Part shown: positions 42,629-43,772 of the stretch, one piece after another
How the letters are laid out: the number at the start of each line of letters is the position of its first letter
How positions within the stretch are numbered: the first letter of the stretch is position 1
DNA from: Candidatus Nanopelagicales bacterium
GTDB lineage: Bacteria > Actinomycetota > Actinomycetes > S36-B12
Direction of reading: 5' to 3'
NCBI GenBank assembly: GCA_028688835.1
Contig: JAQTXL010000004.1
Location: 1-43,772 of the forward strand
Length of the DNA: 43,772 nucleotides
Program-made: the position numbers and the translations under genes
Notes under the pieces: generated by a model
What the model saw: only the letters and a program-made list of their open reading frames with translations
Database searches by the model: none
What the model was told of the DNA's origin: nothing

Positions 42629-43645
42629 TCACTGCTCCTCAAGGATCCGGGTGACGTACTGCGCGACGGCCTGCACCGAGCTGATGGTGTTGGCGTAGTC
42701 CATGTGGGTCGGGCCGACGATGCCCAGCGAGGCCAGCTCCTGGCCGTGGCGTCCGTATCGCGTGGTCACGACGGAGGTGGACGACAGGCCCTCGACCTCG
42801 GTCTCCTGGCCGATGCGCACGGTGACCCCGCCCATCGTGGACTCGCCCATGAGTCGCATGAGCACGACCTGCTCCTCCAGGGCCTCGAGGACGGGCTGGA
42901 TCGCGATCGGGAACTCCTCGCCGTAGCGCGCCAGGTGCGCGGTGCCGCCGATGACGATGCGCTCGTCGACATCCTCCGTGGCCGCATCGAGCAGCGTGGC
43001 CACGACCGCCACCGCAGCAGGGCGCGACTGCGCGTCGATGTGCTCGACGAAGCTCTCGAGCACTGCTGGCAGTGACGAGAAGGACTGGCCCACGACATCG
43101 ACGATGAGCCGTGCGCGCATGTCGGCGAGCTGCTGCTCAGGCAGGGGCTGGCTGATGTCGATGGTGCGCTGCTCGAGCCGGCCGGAGTCGGCGACGAGGA
43201 TGAGCAGGAGCCTCGTGGTGCTGATGGCGATGAGCTCGACGTGGCGCACGGAGCTGCGCGTGAGCGATGGGTACTGCACCAGGGCAACCTGCCGGGTCAC
43301 CTGTGCCAGCAGCCTCACGGTGCGCACCATGACGTCATCGAGGTCAACCGACCCAGCAAGGAAGCGCTCGATCGCGCGACGCTCGCCCGGGGCCAGTGGC
43401 TTGATGCCGGAGAGCCGGTCGACGAAGTGCCGGTAGCCCAGATCGGTGGGGATGCGGCCGGCGCTGGTGTGCGGCTGGGCGATGTAGCCCTCGTCCTCGA
43501 GGGCGGCCATGTCGTTGCGGATCGTGGCCGGCGAGACGCCGAGGCTGTGCCGCTCGACAAGGGCCTTGGAGCCGACCGGCTCATGCGTGGTGACGTAGTC
43601 CTCGACGATGGCGCGGAGCACGGCGAGCCGGCGGTCCTCCAGCAT
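42629..43645 (-). CDS. hrcA: Heat-shock repressor HrcA
   Basis: 338 aa from ATG 43645, with GGAGG upstream; the track ORF to 43756 runs across the CIRCE element. The N-terminal winged helix reads [55 protein letters not shown], the diagnostic HrcA signature. GAF-like middle and dimerisation regions follow. HrcA binds CIRCE and releases it upon heat stress. First gene of the hrcA-dnaJ-rsmE-HIT-phoH-ybeY series. Confidence 0.96.
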   Translation of the reverse strand: MLEDRRLAVLRAIVEDYVTTHEPVGSKALVERHSLGVSPATIRNDMAALEDEGYIAQPHTSAGRIPTDLGYRHFVDRLSGIKPLAPGERRAIERFLAGSVDLDDVMVRTVRLLAQVTRQVALVQYPSLTRSSVRHVELIAISTTRLLLILVADSGRLEQRTIDISQPLPEQQLADMRARLIVDVVGQSFSSLPAVLESFVEHIDAQSRPAAVAVVATLLDAATEDVDERIVIGGTAHLARYGEEFPIAIQPVLEALEEQVVLMRLMGESTMGGVTVRIGQETEVEGLSSTSVVTTRYGRHGQELASLGIVGPTHMDYANTISSVQAVAQYVTRILEEQ

Positions 43646-43660
43646 GCTCACCTCCGGCAT

Positions 43661-43687
43661 TTGGCACTCGCAGATCCTGAGTGCCAA
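43661..43687. promoter_or_regulatory. CIRCE operator
   Basis: TTGGCACTC-N9-GAGTGCCAA, a perfect 9-9-9 inverted repeat 15 bp upstream of hrcA. It matches the CIRCE consensus (TTAGCACTC-N9-GAGTGCTAA) with one paired change. It makes hrcA-dnaJ autoregulated by HrcA. Confidence 0.95.
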
Positions 43688-43758
43688 GTGTAACCGTGGC
43701 GCGTGCCTGCGGGATATCGTCCGGACCCGGGGCGACACGACGACAGGAGCGAGCACCG

Positions 43759-43772
43759 ATGCGCGGATCGAC
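43759..43772 (+). CDS. Possible start of a divergent gene, truncated by window end
   Basis: AGGAGCGAGCACCG-ATG-CGC-GGA-TCG: a good ribosome site and ATG in the last 14 bases on the plus strand, divergent from hrcA. Only four codons are visible, so the product cannot be named. Confidence 0.35.

Noticed and set aside
43688-43756. N-terminal extension of HrcA across CIRCE
   Set aside because: ATG 43645 has a strong ribosome site and the normal HrcA start; extension would make the operator coding.

Overview
The window comes from a high-GC actinobacterium (Actinomycetota). This rests on GC-rich codon use, frequent GTG starts, and the conserved order hrcA-dnaJ-rsmE-HIT-phoH-ybeY-hlyC/corC-era-recO-uppS next to a zur/znu cluster, dnaG and glyS. 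Genus and species cannot be read from the sequence.

Left third (1 to about 15,311): accessory DNA stacked on a tRNA gene with anticodon CAT (15267..15340, minus strand). The last 46 bp of that tRNA plus its flank are duplicated exactly at 9457..9502. Both copies are preceded at identical distances (104 and 197 bp) by the same direct-repeat module and by a hairpin whose stem differs by compensatory changes. This looks like two related integrative elements in tandem. The left one (extends past the window) carries a repeat-containing partial protein, two unknown proteins, an excisionase-like HTH gene and its broken second copy, a three-gene ABC-3C predicted conflict system (HNH effector, small middle component, DUF2326-type ATPase), a membrane/zinc-ribbon protein, a HipBA toxin-antitoxin pair with four operators phased exactly 28 bp apart, and a small membrane protein. 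The right one (5.8 kb, no integrase) carries only a 1212-aa SIR2-domain protein and a Fic protein.

Middle (15.4 to 26.8 kb): chromosomal genes: a secreted beta-propeller-like protein, a DUF167 protein, a PhnA/YjdM protein, an enoyl-CoA hydratase, tRNA-Asn, dnaG with a coupled downstream gene, a dGTPase, a DUF218 protein, pyruvate phosphate dikinase and DusB.

Right (26.8 to 43.8 kb): an MFS drug-type exporter, a RibD/DHFR-like reductase, glyS, a phosphoribosyltransferase, an ABM-fold protein, the zinc uptake operon znuABC-zur behind a Zur-box-like site, then a long minus-strand housekeeping series: hrcA (behind a perfect CIRCE element), dnaJ, rsmE, HIT, phoH, ybeY, a CorC-type protein, a zinc-site-less cytidine-deaminase-like protein, era, recO and uppS. 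Most neighbours overlap by 4 to 8 bases, which suggests translational coupling.
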